A stretch of 64,000 nt of DNA from Rhodanobacter spathiphylli B39 (GTDB lineage: Bacteria; Pseudomonadota; Gammaproteobacteria; Xanthomonadales; Rhodanobacteraceae). The position numbers were made by a program, and so were the translations under genes. The notes below the pieces were generated by a model. That model ran no database searches. It was not told where the DNA came from and saw nothing but the letters and a program-made list of their open reading frames with translations. Below are positions 27,726 to 37,518 of the stretch, in pieces. Position 1 is the first letter of the stretch. Each line of letters starts with the position of its first letter. The stretch lies in NCBI RefSeq assembly GCF_000264295.1, contig NZ_AJXT01000004.1, forward strand, positions 124,001 through 188,000, read 5' to 3'.

Positions 27726-29597
27726 TCAGCCGGACAACTGTGCGCTCACGTCGTTGATCGAATCGCGGATGCGCTTGCTGAAGACCGAGTCGTCGTGGTG
27801 GATCAGCAGCAGGTGTTCGGTGGCGCGGGTCATCGCCACGTAGAGCAGGCGGGCTTCGTCGGCTTCGCTCTGGCCTTCCTTTGGCAGGCCGCCGATGCCG
27901 GGGATGATCACGAACGGGAACTCCAGCCCCTTGCTGGAGTGCATGGTGACCAGCTTCACGCTGTCCTCGACCACGAACAGGGTCTGCTTGCCGGCGTTGT
28001 CGGCGAGCCGGCTGGGAATGTCCAGGCGCTTGAGCACTTCGTGCAATTTCTCGCCTTCCCACTGGTTGCGATAGATCACCGCCATCTCCGAATACGGACG
28101 GCCGTGCGCGTGCTCGTCGCGCAGCCGGGCGATCAGCACGTCCATCTGCGCGCGGGCGGTGTCGGTGCGCACCAGCTCGGGCACGGCGCCGCGGCGCCCG
28201 GCGCTTTCCGGGGCGATCAGCGGCACGCCGTCGCCGTCGGCATCGTCGAGGCGCGCGGCCAGCAGGTCCTGCGCGAAGGCGCGCGCCACCGAGAGGATTT
28301 CCAGCGTGTTGCGGTAGTTGAGCTTGAGGATGGTGGTGCGGCCCTGGGCCTGCACGCCGAGGCTTTTCCAGCTGATCTTGCGGCGATTCGGGTTGCCGTA
28401 GATGTTCTGCGCGTCGTCGTACAGCACCAGCAGCGAATTGGTGGCCGGGTCGATCATCTGCACGATCAGCTTGTACCAGTCCGGCTCGAAGTCGTGGCCT
28501 TCGTCGACCAGCACCGCGCCGTACTGGGCGCGCGGAATCTGGCCGCGGTCGACGCCGGCGATCACCGCTGGCGGCAGCGCCTCGATGAAGGCCCTGCCGC
28601 TGCCCGCCGGCAGCGGCTCGTTGTATGCCACCAGCATCTTGCGGCACCACTTGTGGAAGTTGTAGACCTGCACCTTCTCGCCCAGGCCGCGCTCGCCGAT
28701 CAGCTGCTCCAGTCGCGCGGCGAGCGTCTTGTTGTAGCAGAGCACCAGGATCGGCTTGGTCATCTCACGCGCCAGCTGCATGGCGCGGAAGCCCAGGATC
28801 ATCGTCTTGCCCGAGCCGGCCACGCCGTGGATCACGCGGTGCTCGCCGCCCAGCGAACGCGCCAGTTGCTCCTGCTGCCCGTCCATCACCTTGATCAGGT
28901 CGGGAATCTCCAGCGGACGCACCGCGGCATCGGTGGGGCCGAACAGGCCGAACTGGCCGCTGCCGGCCTCCACCCGCAGTTCGGGGAACAGGTGCCAGCG
29001 CACGCGATCGATCTGGGGCAGGGTCATGGTCACCGGAAACACCTGGGGGAACATCGCCCACAGCCGCTCCTGGAACGCTTCGGCGTCGACCGTCTCGTAC
29101 AGCTCGTCGCGACAGAGCACCAGATGTTCGGGCAGCACCTCGCCCAGCGCACCTTCGTCGAATTGCTTGCGGGTGATGTTGGCCAGCACCACGCCCCAGC
29201 CCCACGGCATGATCAACTTGCCCGCGTAGCGCGAGCCTTCCGGGTAACGCAGCGCCGGATCGCGTTCCAGCACCACGCCGATCTCCAGCGCATATGCGCG
29301 CGCCTGCAGCAGCGGGCTGGTTTCCTTGATCAGGCCGCGCTCGGTGACCAGGGTGAACTGGGTGCTGTCGGCATGGCGGATGGTGTCGGCCTTCCAGTCC
29401 TTCACCTCCAGCACCAGCAGGCCTCGGCGCGGATGGAAAATCACGAAGTCCGGATGGCGCTGTTTCAGTCCGACCGGTACGTCGTACCACAGCAGGTAGT
29501 CGTCCTCGAGTTTCTGCTCGAGCCGTTCGGAGACGCGCTTCTCGCCGCCGGTCATCCGCGGCAGGCAGCTGTTGCGGGTGGGGATGAGTGATGCCAC
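27726..29597 (-). CDS. NERD-domain superfamily 1 DNA helicase
   Basis: A 623-residue protein with an N-terminal nuclease-related NERD domain (about residues 15-120, including DFVIFHPRRGLLVLEVKDWK with the Glu-Val-Lys of a restriction-like fold) followed by a UvrD/Rep-type helicase. Visible motifs are Walker A GVAGSGKT, motif II VDEGHDF, LNYRNT, VTMHSSKGLEF and a C-terminal LLYVAMTRA. It probably repairs or processes DNA. I use GTG 29597 because a promoter (TTGACA-N16-TAACGT) lies just upstream and homologues start at SLIPTRNSCLPRM; the ATG at 29732 is upstream of that promoter and adds unrelated residues. It appears monocistronic. Confidence 0.85.
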   Translation of the reverse strand: MASLIPTRNSCLPRMTGGEKRVSERLEQKLEDDYLLWYDVPVGLKQRHPDFVIFHPRRGLLVLEVKDWKADTIRHADSTQFTLVTERGLIKETSPLLQARAYALEIGVVLERDPALRYPEGSRYAGKLIMPWGWGVVLANITRKQFDEGALGEVLPEHLVLCRDELYETVDAEAFQERLWAMFPQVFPVTMTLPQIDRVRWHLFPELRVEAGSGQFGLFGPTDAAVRPLEIPDLIKVMDGQQEQLARSLGGEHRVIHGVAGSGKTMILGFRAMQLAREMTKPILVLCYNKTLAARLEQLIGERGLGEKVQVYNFHKWCRKMLVAYNEPLPAGSGRAFIEALPPAVIAGVDRGQIPRAQYGAVLVDEGHDFEPDWYKLIVQMIDPATNSLLVLYDDAQNIYGNPNRRKISWKSLGVQAQGRTTILKLNYRNTLEILSVARAFAQDLLAARLDDADGDGVPLIAPESAGRRGAVPELVRTDTARAQMDVLIARLRDEHAHGRPYSEMAVIYRNQWEGEKLHEVLKRLDIPSRLADNAGKQTLFVVEDSVKLVTMHSSKGLEFPFVIIPGIGGLPKEGQSEADEARLLYVAMTRATEHLLLIHHDDSVFSKRIRDSINDVSAQLSG

Positions 29598-29625
29598 GGG
29601 CGCACCTGACTGACGTATCCAGGTG

Positions 29626-29653
29626 ACGTTAGCCGATAGCGTGGAAGTGTCAA
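29626..29653 (-). promoter_or_regulatory. Sigma-70-type promoter of the NERD helicase gene
   Basis: On the minus strand a perfect -35 box TTGACA (29648-29653) is separated by 16 bases from a -10-like TAACGT (29626-29631). Transcription would start near 29619, leaving a 22-base leader before the GTG start at 29597. Confidence 0.6.
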
Positions 29654-30015
29654 TCCTGCATCGTCGGCGGGGCCGCTCGACGTTCGCGCCATCGCCGGGG
29701 ACGCTTCCCGGTGGCCGTGGCGGAGCTGGCAAGTCAGCGAGCTTGCAATGAGGCGGCGCAGCACGCCCGCCAGCAGGCAGTCGGGGATATCCGGATCATT
29801 CCGCGCGTACGGCGGGGTCACGATGTCGCGCGCCGGCAAGCGGCATATCGAGCCATCCACTCATGTCCGGATTCGCCCGCTTCGATCGAGTCCTTGTCCG
29901 CCCGTGAATGCCTGTCGTGCCTTGGGCATTCCCGTTCGACGGCGAGGCTTGGTCAGCGACGGGCGATGCGTGCGGCAGCGGACATCCCCAGGGCTGCGGT
30001 GTTTCGGGCGCTCAA
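29654..30015. other. Intergenic region between helicase promoter and dabA stop
   Basis: These 362 bases hold no gene I can support. A minus-strand frame (about 29552-29860) of low-complexity composition overlaps the helicase start and shows no domain. No terminator with a T tract is visible after dabA. Confidence 0.4.
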
Positions 30016-32448
30016 TCATGCGAGGGCGACGTCGGCGGTTGCCAGTCGTGCCTCGGCGTCAGACATCGATTGCCAGCAGCGATCGCCGGCATACCGCCAG
30101 GCCATCCGGCCCCGCTCATCCAGTGCAAAGAGATGCATCCAGCGGTGCTCAAACAGCGAGCGCAGGTTGCCGTGACGTTCGAGGATGGCGCTGATGGCCT
30201 CGCGCGGCGCATCCACCAGTACCGACAGGCGCCGTGGCTGGTGCATCAGCCGTTCGCCGTCGTGCACCGATTGCCACGGTAGTCCCGCACGCAGCAGGCC
30301 GCCGTTGCCTTCCACCACGCCGATGCCGCCGGTGACGTTGTGCAGCAGTTTGTTGCCGGCACCGAACAAGGTCGGTGCCACGCTGGAACCGTAGTATTGC
30401 AAGCTGATCCAGCTGGCGACGACGACCGGTGCAGTGAGGATCATTTCCAGTACGCCGAAGCCTTCGTCCTGCTGCCATTCGTACTCCTGCAGGAACGCGC
30501 GCCCGCCAAGGTCACGCGTGGCTGTGCGCCGGCGCGGAGCGACGATGAAGGACTGGCATCCAGCCAGCGCCCACTCGGGGCGTACCTCGGACCAGTCGCT
30601 GGCGCGTCGAAAGACATCTTCGCCCCTGGCGGCACCGGGCAGGCGCAGCATGCGCTCGCTGCGCGCGAACCGGCCTGCGGCGGCCATCCAGCAGTTCGCC
30701 TGGGCGAGATCGGCGGCATGCGCACTGGATGGATGATCCGTGTCGTACAGGACCACGGTGTCCGTGGTGCTGACATGCAACGCGCCCACGAACAGCGTAT
30801 CCGCTGGAATCGCGATGCCGCGCGAGGCCAGCCCCGCACGGACGTCCGGATCGTTGAGCAGGCCGGCCATCAAGCGCGCGTTGACGTCTCCGGCATGGCC
30901 GCCGCAGGCGCCACAGTCGAGCCCGCTGCCATGTGGATTGTTGACCACCTCGGCGCCATGCCCGGCGAGCACGACCAGCCGCGCAAAGTTTCGGGTCAGC
31001 GACATCGCGCGCAGCGCCCCGGCCGCTGCGGCAACACGTGCTTCGAGGTCTGGCGCGGACTCGATCCGTGGCATCGGTTCGCCAGGTTTCCTGGCATGCC
31101 CGAAGCCGAGCCCGTCGCGCAGCAGCTTGCCGATGTAGAGCGGGCCGGTGGCTTCGACGAAGGCAAACGACGAGATCGCCGCCAGCTTGAAACGCCCCCA
31201 GGCGCGGGTGGCCCGATGGTCGATGCGTCGATCCCGATCGCGCTGTGCGGTGTGGTCGTCCGCGGCGCCCGCGCAGCTTCTCCATTGAGGGTGCAGCAAT
31301 GCCGGCAGGCGCGCTTCCGCCACGTCGGAAGCAAACCGCCGGTGGGCTACGCCGATGCCGAAGAAACCTGCCATTCCCAGCGTCTGGATCCGCGGATCGA
31401 CGCGTTCCAGCGCGCGCCGGAATACCTCGGATCGCACGTCGATGCAGAACGCCATCTGCAGCGGTGCGCGACCTGGCGAGGACACGGCGATGTCGCGCGA
31501 CAGCTCGACCGCCAACTGGCGTTGTCCCGCGCGCTCGAAGGCTTCCTGCAGGACGGCGTCGATCAGGTCGTCGCGCGTCGGGGCGAGTGGCTCGGCGTAC
31601 GCCGAGATCGCCGCGTGCCAGTCCGGCTCGATGGCGGCGGCATGTTGTCGCCACAGCGCCACTTCCCATGCCAGCCGGATCGCCAGCAGGTCGGTCACGG
31701 TACGGTCGCTGCCACCGGCCAGTTCGGCCTGCCATTGTCGGTAACGCGCCATCTGCGACCAGCCGCCAAGACTGGCCAGCAAGCGGTGGAAATAGCTCTC
31801 CAGCGCGGCGTCGCCGAGGCCCAGATCGGCGACGCCCGCGGCGATGGCCTTTTCGGCGGTCTCCGGAAGCCGCGAAACCTGACTGGCGAAACCTTTCAGT
31901 CCGGCGATCTCGGGTGTCAGGTCCAGGCTGGCGAAGGCACGCCAGGCTTCATAGGCATTGCGTCCCCGGGGTGCTGACCACAAGGCCTGGCCCTGGTCGA
32001 AATAGCCGGCTGCCCAGTGGCTGATGCGTGCGGCGACGATTCCGGGCCAGTCGCTGCCGCTGGCGGCGCTGGCCAAGGCTGCGACCGTGGGATGCGCGCC
32101 GAGGGTCCGCGAGTCCATCGATGCGCTCGCTTTCAGTTGCGCCAGGGTTTCGATGGCGGGGATTGTCGGAGCCGCTTTCCACGCGGCGGCAAGGTCGGCA
32201 TCGCTGATCTCGCCGGCGCGCATGCGTTCGGCATACCAGCGACGCGGCATGGTGCTGCGCACGCCGGCCGCGCGCCTGAGGCGCACGGAGGTCATCGCCA
32301 GTGTTTCATCGACATGACCCAGATACGGGTTCACCGCGACGCTGGTGGCCAGTGGCCATAACGGTGGAATCAATCGGGCCGCACGTTGCGCCGCGTCGTG
32401 AACGGACGCGGCGGCGGTCGACTGATCGGGGCAGACGGACATCAGCAT
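30016..32448 (-). CDS. dabA: DabA, inorganic carbon uptake subunit (DUF2309)
   Basis: An 810-residue peripheral membrane protein of the DUF2309 family. It has the beta-carbonic-anhydrase-like zinc site: C335 and D337 in CIDVRSE, H497 in [13 protein letters not shown] and C512 in DCGACGGH, with the same 2- and 15-residue spacings as characterised DabA. With DabB it forms an energy-coupled pump that converts CO2 to bicarbonate vectorially. The start is ATG 32448 (AGGAA upstream); a second ATG follows two codons later. It lies 23 bases downstream of dabB on the same strand. The frame stays open far upstream over dabB, but that part is antisense-like. Confidence 0.93.
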   Translation of the reverse strand: MLMSVCPDQSTAAASVHDAAQRAARLIPPLWPLATSVAVNPYLGHVDETLAMTSVRLRRAAGVRSTMPRRWYAERMRAGEISDADLAAAWKAAPTIPAIETLAQLKASASMDSRTLGAHPTVAALASAASGSDWPGIVAARISHWAAGYFDQGQALWSAPRGRNAYEAWRAFASLDLTPEIAGLKGFASQVSRLPETAEKAIAAGVADLGLGDAALESYFHRLLASLGGWSQMARYRQWQAELAGGSDRTVTDLLAIRLAWEVALWRQHAAAIEPDWHAAISAYAEPLAPTRDDLIDAVLQEAFERAGQRQLAVELSRDIAVSSPGRAPLQMAFCIDVRSEVFRRALERVDPRIQTLGMAGFFGIGVAHRRFASDVAEARLPALLHPQWRSCAGAADDHTAQRDRDRRIDHRATRAWGRFKLAAISSFAFVEATGPLYIGKLLRDGLGFGHARKPGEPMPRIESAPDLEARVAAAAGALRAMSLTRNFARLVVLAGHGAEVVNNPHGSGLDCGACGGHAGDVNARLMAGLLNDPDVRAGLASRGIAIPADTLFVGALHVSTTDTVVLYDTDHPSSAHAADLAQANCWMAAAGRFARSERMLRLPGAARGEDVFRRASDWSEVRPEWALAGCQSFIVAPRRRTATRDLGGRAFLQEYEWQQDEGFGVLEMILTAPVVVASWISLQYYGSSVAPTLFGAGNKLLHNVTGGIGVVEGNGGLLRAGLPWQSVHDGERLMHQPRRLSVLVDAPREAISAILERHGNLRSLFEHRWMHLFALDERGRMAWRYAGDRCWQSMSDAEARLATADVALA

Positions 32449-32471
32449 GGCGGAGTTCCTGGCGCAGGGAT

Positions 32472-34043
32472 TCACGGGGCTTTGCGGGTGGACCAGCCGC
32501 CAAGCAGCCGCTCGAAGGCTGCATTGACGTAGAGGCCGTTCGACAGGTGCACGCGCAAGCCGCGGGCAGCGGGATGCCCGGCCCACAGCGGCAGCAGTGC
32601 CTGTGCCACCGCGACTGCACCGAAACTGAGGATCGCCAGCATCATCAAGGTCCAGGCGAGCCGATCGGGCGCAGGTGTGGCGGGCAGGGTGCCGGCAGCA
32701 AGCCAGCCGGCCGTGACTTGCAGGCTGAAGTAGCCGATGGCGGCGGCCGTGGACCAGAGCACGGTCTTGCGGGTGAGCGAGCGGGGCGCGGCGTCGGCCA
32801 GGCCCTGGGCCAGCAGGTAGGCCACCCCGAAGATCAGGATCGCGCCCAGTGCCAGCGCCTGTGGCGACTCGTGCTGCATGCCGAACAGCCGTCCAGACGC
32901 CGTGCCGATCAGCGCGTAGATGGTGATGGCCAGCACGAAGGCGCGGCCCACGGCAGCACCATCGGGTACAGCGACCGGCCCGGGTCGGCGGGTGGCGGCG
33001 ACCTGCTCGACGGCGCCGCCGGAGGAGAGGAACGAGTGTGCCTTGTACAGCGAATGCGCGACGATGTGCAGCAAGGCCAGCGGGAACAGCGCCAGCCCGC
33101 ATTGCAGCGTCATGAAGCCCATTTGCGCCACCGTCGACCAGGCCAGCGAAGTCTTCACCGCCGGCTGGGTCAGCATCACCAGTGCGCCAAAGATCGCGGT
33201 GAAGCCGCCCACCATCGCCAGCACGGCCAGCACGCCCGGGGCCAGCAACATCACGTCGGCGAAACGGATCAGCAGAAAGCCGCCGGCATTGATGACGCCT
33301 GCGTGCAGCAAGGCGGAGACCGGGGTGGGCGCCTCCATCACCTCGGTCAGCCATCCATGGGTGGGAAATTGTGCCGATTTGAGCAGGGCGGCCACGGCCA
33401 GCGCCGCCGCGGCCAGCGTCACGAGTACGGGCCTGTCGCCGGTGCGGGCCGCGGCGTTGATGACGGCGATGTCGGTGCTGCCATAGCCATGGGCAAGCAG
33501 GCCGGCGGCGAGCAGCAGCGCCCCCGCGCCGATGCTGGAAAACAGCAGCTTCTTCCGCGCGGCGCGCCGGGCGGCATCACGCTCGGCGTAGAACAGCAGC
33601 AGTTGGCGCAGCGCGACACTGACGGCGATCCAGGCGAGCACCAGCTGGATCAGGTTGCCGGCGCCGACCAGCAGCAGGACCGCCGCCAACGCCGCGCATA
33701 GCCAGCCGGTGAAGGCACCCTGGCGCGCTTCGCCATCGAGGTAGTTGCGGGTGTAGCGCGCCACGATCCAGCCGACGAAGCCGACCAGCAGCAGCATGCT
33801 GGCGCTCACCACGTCGAGGCGTGCCGACAGGCCGATGCCGTGGCTGCCGATGAGCATGCTGTCGCCCGGCCCCTTCATGACCAGCAGCACCACTGAGGCC
33901 AGTGCGATCAGCAGTGCCAGCAGGGCGCCAAGCTCGGCGACTCGCGGCACGAGAAGCGGACGTCGTCCCGGTCGCACGGCCGAGAAAACCGCGGCGAGCA
34001 ACAACGGCAGCGGTGCAGCCAGCGGGAGCAGATAGAGCGACAA
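32472..34043 (-). CDS. dabB: DabB, proton-conducting membrane subunit of the DAB pump
   Basis: A 523-residue polytopic protein (about 13-14 helices) of the NuoL/MrpA antiporter-like family. It has the hallmark [40 protein letters not shown] segment and a lysine/glutamate pair typical of proton pathways. It couples the proton gradient to DabA. The start is TTG at 34043 with GGAG seven bases upstream; no ATG fits. It is the first gene of dabB-dabA. Upstream (34104-34142) is a box shared with the lysR promoter, suggesting control by that LysR protein. Confidence 0.92.
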   Translation of the reverse strand: MSLYLLPLAAPLPLLLAAVFSAVRPGRRPLLVPRVAELGALLALLIALASVVLLVMKGPGDSMLIGSHGIGLSARLDVVSASMLLLVGFVGWIVARYTRNYLDGEARQGAFTGWLCAALAAVLLLVGAGNLIQLVLAWIAVSVALRQLLLFYAERDAARRAARKKLLFSSIGAGALLLAAGLLAHGYGSTDIAVINAAARTGDRPVLVTLAAAALAVAALLKSAQFPTHGWLTEVMEAPTPVSALLHAGVINAGGFLLIRFADVMLLAPGVLAVLAMVGGFTAIFGALVMLTQPAVKTSLAWSTVAQMGFMTLQCGLALFPLALLHIVAHSLYKAHSFLSSGGAVEQVAATRRPGPVAVPDGAAVGRAFVLAITIYALIGTASGRLFGMQHESPQALALGAILIFGVAYLLAQGLADAAPRSLTRKTVLWSTAAAIGYFSLQVTAGWLAAGTLPATPAPDRLAWTLMMLAILSFGAVAVAQALLPLWAGHPAARGLRVHLSNGLYVNAAFERLLGGWSTRKAP

Positions 34044-34103
34044 GGCAGATCTCCGGTCAGGGTTTCGCTGGCGACACGGTAACGGTCGAATCGGCAGGAT
34101 GAA

Positions 34104-34142
34104 AATTCATTGTTTGACGGATTTGATTCGATATAAACGAAC
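34104..34142. promoter_or_regulatory. Candidate LysR operator upstream of dabB
   Basis: A 39-bp block, 28 of 39 bases identical to 35396-35434 before lysR. It begins AATTCATTGT and ends in the inverted repeat ATTCG-N7-CGAAC (34126-34142), matching the T-N11-A form of LysR sites. It lies 61-99 bases upstream of the dabB start. Confidence 0.6.
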
Positions 34143-34222
34143 GATGATGCAGCGTCGAGGCAGGCCGATGCAGCCCGGGTTGCTCAGTGCCATCCGGGAG
34201 GGCGAACGTCAGGACGCCAGCA

Positions 34223-35260
34223 CTAGTCCGTGCCACCCTCGAATACGCGGCCGTCGCCGAGGCCTGCCGCGCGCAGCAGACGATCGCGCAACGCAATGCC
34301 GAGCCCTTCGTCCGGCGGCGTCACCACCACCAGCACGTCCAGCGCCAGCGCATCGGCCTCGCGCAGCCGTGCGTACAGTCGCCGGGCCTGTTCCTCACTT
34401 GCCGACCCCAGCGACAGCCAGGTGACGTCGGCAGGCAGGCGGGTTGGCGGTTGTGCCGAGAGCACGCCCGCACGGGCGCCGCGCCGGCGCCATGCTTCCA
34501 CCACACCGGCGAGCTCCGTCGGCGTGGTCAGCACCACTTTGGCGCGGGGTGCGTAGTGCGAGGTCATCGCGCCGGGACGTCGGACCTCGGGCGCCAGCCT
34601 GGCTACGGGCGCCAGGCCGGTGGCCCGCTGCAAATCATCGGCGGTAATCCGACCGGGTCGCAGGATGCGCGGGCCTGCCTCCGGGAAGTCGACGATGGTC
34701 GACTCGATGCCAACCTGGCATGGACCGCCGTCGAGCACGACATCGACCGCGTCGCCCAGTTCCGCCAGGACGTGCTGCGCCGTGGTGGGGCTGACTCGCC
34801 CGTGGCGATTGGCCGAAGGTGCGGCGACACCATCGCCGAACTTTTCGAGGACGGCGAGCGCCAGCGGGTGGGCCGGAACGCGCAGCGCCACCGTATCCAG
34901 TCCGCCGGTGACCTGGTCAGGCACGCCGGGCAGGCGTGGCAGCACCAGGGTCAATGGTCCGGGCCAGAACGCTTCGGCGAGGCGCCATGCTGCTGACGGC
35001 ACCTCGCGCGACCATTGCGCAATCTGGTCGCGGTGACGGATATGCACGATCAGCGGATGATCGACGGGGCGGCGCTTGGCCGAAAAGATTTCCGCCAGCG
35101 CGTCGGCATTGCGTGCATCGGCGCCCAGGCCATAGACGGTTTCCGTGGGCAGGCCGATCAGGCCGCCCGCGCGCAGAACGCGGGCGGCGCGTTCGACGTC
35201 GGTAGTCAGCCGGGCCTCGTGCCGGTTCAAGAACGGGCCACCGGCAGGTGGCCGGTCCAT
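34223..35260 (-). CDS. Sua5/YwlC-type L-threonylcarbamoyladenylate synthase
   Basis: A 345-residue protein with an N-terminal YrdC/TsaC domain (about residues 20-205: GGLIGLPTETVYGLGADA, KRRPVDHPLIVH, WPGPLTLVL, APSANRHGRVSPTTA, GIESTIVDF) and a C-terminal Sua5 domain (about 230-345, from PGAMTSHYAPRAKV). It makes threonylcarbamoyl-AMP for the t6A37 modification of ANN-decoding tRNAs. It is the long, two-domain form. Its position between dabB and lysR is functionally unrelated at first sight. The start at 35260 is plausible; one or two downstream starts are possible. Confidence 0.92.
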   Translation of the reverse strand: MDRPPAGGPFLNRHEARLTTDVERAARVLRAGGLIGLPTETVYGLGADARNADALAEIFSAKRRPVDHPLIVHIRHRDQIAQWSREVPSAAWRLAEAFWPGPLTLVLPRLPGVPDQVTGGLDTVALRVPAHPLALAVLEKFGDGVAAPSANRHGRVSPTTAQHVLAELGDAVDVVLDGGPCQVGIESTIVDFPEAGPRILRPGRITADDLQRATGLAPVARLAPEVRRPGAMTSHYAPRAKVVLTTPTELAGVVEAWRRRGARAGVLSAQPPTRLPADVTWLSLGSASEEQARRLYARLREADALALDVLVVVTPPDEGLGIALRDRLLRAAGLGDGRVFEGGTD

Positions 35261-35395
35261 CGGGCGGCCGCGCGGGAAGCACGCTTTCCCATGGCAGCGG
35301 ATGAGGAGCGGTTGGGCGAGGGGCTCGGTGGCAAGGCAGTTCTCCGGGACGCGGCGTTGCTGGCAGCAGCTTAGCCACTTCCAGGTCCTGAAAAA

Positions 35396-35434
35396 AATTC
35401 ATTGTCTGCTTGATCATGTTCGTTAAAATCGAAC
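35396..35434. promoter_or_regulatory. Candidate autoregulatory LysR operator with promoter
   Basis: The partner of 34104-34142. It contains a perfect inverted repeat GTTCG-N7-CGAAC (35418-35434). On the plus strand TTGTCT (35402-35407), a 16-base spacer and TAAAAT (35424-35429) form a promoter whose start would fall at or next to the ATG at 35438, so the mRNA may be leaderless. Confidence 0.6.
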
Positions 35435-35437
35435 GTC

Positions 35438-36370
35438 ATGAGTGCACTGAACTACAGCCATCTGCGCTACTTCTGGGCGGTCGCCCACGACGGCAATCTG
35501 ACCCGTACGGCGGCGCGCCTCAACGTGACGCAGTCGGTGCTGTCCGTGCAGATCCGCAAGCTGGAAGAGCGGCTGGGGCATGCGCTGTTCGAGCGGCGGG
35601 GTCGGCAACTGCATCTCACTGAGGTGGGCCGCATCACGCTCGATCATGCCGATGCCATCTTCGCCACCGGCGAGGAACTGCTGGGCACCTTGCGCGATGC
35701 CGGTGCCAGTCGGCGCGCGCTGCGTGTAGGTGCCCAGGCCACGTTGTCGCGCAACTTCCAGATGGAGTTCCTGCAGCCCGTGCTGGGCCGGCCGGACATC
35801 GAGCTGATCGTCCGCTCGGGGCAGCCGGGCGAACTGCTCGCCTCATTGCAGTCGTTGAGTCTGGACATCGTGCTGATCAACCAGCCGCCGGCGCGCGATG
35901 CGCTCACGCCGTTTGTCTCCCATCGGCTGGCCGAACGGGCGGTCAGCCTGATCGGCACGCCCAAACGATTCCGCAAGCCATGCAGTCTGGCCGAGCGCTT
36001 GCAAAAGCATCCGGTGATTTTGCCGACCCGCGAGACCAGCATACGAACCGGCTTCGATGCGCTGGTGGATCGCCTCGGCGTGCGGCCCCACATTGTTGCC
36101 GAGGTGGACGACATGGCGATGATGCGCCTGCTGGCGCGCGAGGACATCGGTCTTGCCGTGTTGCCGGCGATCGTGGTGAAAGACGAAATCGGCGCCGGCA
36201 CGCTGGTGGAGGGCGATCCGCTCAAGGGCATCACGGAAGCCTTCTATGCGGTGACCATGGACCGGCGATACCCCAATCCGCTGTTGCGCGAGTTGATCCA
36301 GCACGAGCGGACGCTGTCCCGGCAGAACGAGCGGGCTCCGCAGGGCGCCGGCCAGGAGCGTGGGCGCTAG
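35438..36370 (+). CDS. LysR-family regulator, NhaR-like
   Basis: A 310-residue LysR-type regulator. The N-terminal helix-turn-helix (residues 4-62: LNYSHLRYFWAVAHDGNLTR, AARLNVTQSVLSVQIRKLEE) resembles NhaR, and an effector domain covers about 90-295. NhaR-like proteins often respond to ions or pH. Its proximity to dabBA, and a near-identical promoter box in front of both, suggest that it controls the DAB pump and itself, perhaps in response to CO2/bicarbonate or ions. No ribosome-binding site precedes the ATG at 35438, consistent with a leaderless transcript. Confidence 0.88.
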   Translation: MSALNYSHLRYFWAVAHDGNLTRTAARLNVTQSVLSVQIRKLEERLGHALFERRGRQLHLTEVGRITLDHADAIFATGEELLGTLRDAGASRRALRVGAQATLSRNFQMEFLQPVLGRPDIELIVRSGQPGELLASLQSLSLDIVLINQPPARDALTPFVSHRLAERAVSLIGTPKRFRKPCSLAERLQKHPVILPTRETSIRTGFDALVDRLGVRPHIVAEVDDMAMMRLLAREDIGLAVLPAIVVKDEIGAGTLVEGDPLKGITEAFYAVTMDRRYPNPLLRELIQHERTLSRQNERAPQGAGQERGR

Positions 36371-36418
36371 AAACCGAGCGAGCGAGGCAAAACCACGCAG
36401 CCGCAGCCGCTCGCGTTC

Positions 36419-37345
36419 TTACTGCCCACGCTCCTGGGGCCAGTGCTGCAACCATTCCGGGGCGACGCCCATGCGTCGACAGGCGTGGCTGGCGATGCCG
36501 TCACGCAGTGCGGCACGGAACACGGGCGCCACGGACCACAAGGCGCCTGCCGCCAGACGGGCGCGGCGCTGCTGACGCAAGGAGCGCCCCAGCATCGCGA
36601 TCGCCCAGTCCGGCAGCAGGGCGCTGCCGGCAAGCAGGAACAGGTCGCGCGACAGTCCGGCGGCCGGCACCGGCAGGCGCACTTCGCCAAGCAGGCCGAG
36701 CACCACGCGCGAGCGCCCGGTATAGGCCAGTTCCGGCTGGATACGCCTGAAATAGCCGGCAACCTCGTGTTCGCTGGCCGGTACCTCGCGCGCCCCCAGC
36801 GCCTCGGCGATACGGCGTACCTCGTCGTAATAGCGATCCGCTGCGCCGGCCGGCATCGTGATGTGGCTGTAGCGACGATAGCCCTGCAGGAAGCAATACG
36901 CTTCGCTGACGTGCACCCAGGTCAGCAGGTCGGGGTCGTTGGCGCTGTATGGACGTCCATCCTCGCCGTGGCCGGTGATGTGGCCGTGGATCATCCGCAC
37001 GTGTTCGATCAGCGCCTCGGCCTGCGCGCGCGGCGCGTAGGTGGTGCCGCCGACGAAGGCGGTGGTGCGGCGCAGCCGGCCGACCAGGTCGTCGCGGAAG
37101 TTGGAGTGATCCCAGACCCCGGCCAGGGCCCTCTGATGCAGGGTCTGCAGGGTCAGCGCCGCAAGGCCGCCCGCCAGCATGCCGGGGAAGTCCGAATGCA
37201 CGCGCCAGGTGGCGCTGTCCGGCCCGAACAGGCCCGGATCGCCGTGCGGATGGTCGTAGTCGAGGCTGCCGGTGTCGGCGCGCGGAAAGGCGCGCAGCAC
37301 CCAGTGGCGGATCGGTTGGCGGAGCACGTCGATGGGCGATGGCAT
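36419..37345 (-). CDS. MpaB/DUF2236-type oxygenase
   Basis: A 308-residue protein of the oxygenase MpaB family (formerly DUF2236). Features include FGPDSATWRVHSDFPGMLAGG, MIHGHITG, a DPDLLTWVHVSEAYCFL segment and YYDEVRRIAEALGA, with the conserved histidines that bind a b-type haem in latex-clearing and related proteins. Substrate is unknown. It is convergent with lysR (48 bases between stop codons) and divergent from the aro leader. The ATG at 37345 is the obvious start. Confidence 0.85.
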   Translation of the reverse strand: MPSPIDVLRQPIRHWVLRAFPRADTGSLDYDHPHGDPGLFGPDSATWRVHSDFPGMLAGGLAALTLQTLHQRALAGVWDHSNFRDDLVGRLRRTTAFVGGTTYAPRAQAEALIEHVRMIHGHITGHGEDGRPYSANDPDLLTWVHVSEAYCFLQGYRRYSHITMPAGAADRYYDEVRRIAEALGAREVPASEHEVAGYFRRIQPELAYTGRSRVVLGLLGEVRLPVPAAGLSRDLFLLAGSALLPDWAIAMLGRSLRQQRRARLAAGALWSVAPVFRAALRDGIASHACRRMGVAPEWLQHWPQERGQ

Positions 37346-37377
37346 GCGCCCAGTCTATCGTCTGGATGACGGGAAGT

Positions 37378-37405
37378 TTGATTTGGACGTCCATTGTGTT
37401 ATCAA
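37378..37405 (+). promoter_or_regulatory. Candidate promoter of the aro leader and DAHP synthase
   Basis: An AT-rich patch in otherwise GC-rich DNA: TTTGATT near 37377-37383 and TATCAA at 37400-37405, spaced 16-17 bases. A start point 7-8 bases downstream would coincide with the leader-peptide ATG at 37413. The match to consensus is moderate. Confidence 0.4.
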
Positions 37406-37412
37406 TGACGCC

Positions 37413-37496
37413 ATGCATTCCGCCACCGCCCGCCTGTTCTTCTGGTTTTACGGCTATCCGAAGCCAACGGCGGCGGCGCGGGCGCGATCGTTTTGA
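37413..37496 (+). CDS. Aromatic-rich leader peptide of DAHP synthase (attenuator)
   Basis: A 27-codon frame with the run RLFFWFYGY: six of seven consecutive residues 9-15 are Phe, Trp or Tyr. The stop is TGA at 37494. It sits directly before an intrinsic terminator and 90 bases upstream of the DAHP synthase gene. Such leaders act as ribosome-stalling sensors: when charged aromatic tRNAs are scarce the ribosome pauses and an antiterminator forms. It lacks a clear ribosome-binding site; the promoter placement suggests a leaderless start. A fall-back view is chance coding, but the density of aromatics next to a terminator makes that unlikely. Confidence 0.75.
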   Translation: MHSATARLFFWFYGYPKPTAAARARSF

Positions 37497-37518
37497 ACTG
37501 ATCGACACAACCTCACCG

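Noticed and set aside
30016-33354. DabA as a 1112-residue protein from an upstream start
   Set aside because: The added part is antisense-like over dabB; the ribosome-binding site and family N-terminus place the start at 32448.
36376-36414. Terminator between lysR and the MpaB gene (GCGAGCG/CGCTCGC)
   Set aside because: The loop is 23 bases and there is no T tract on either strand.
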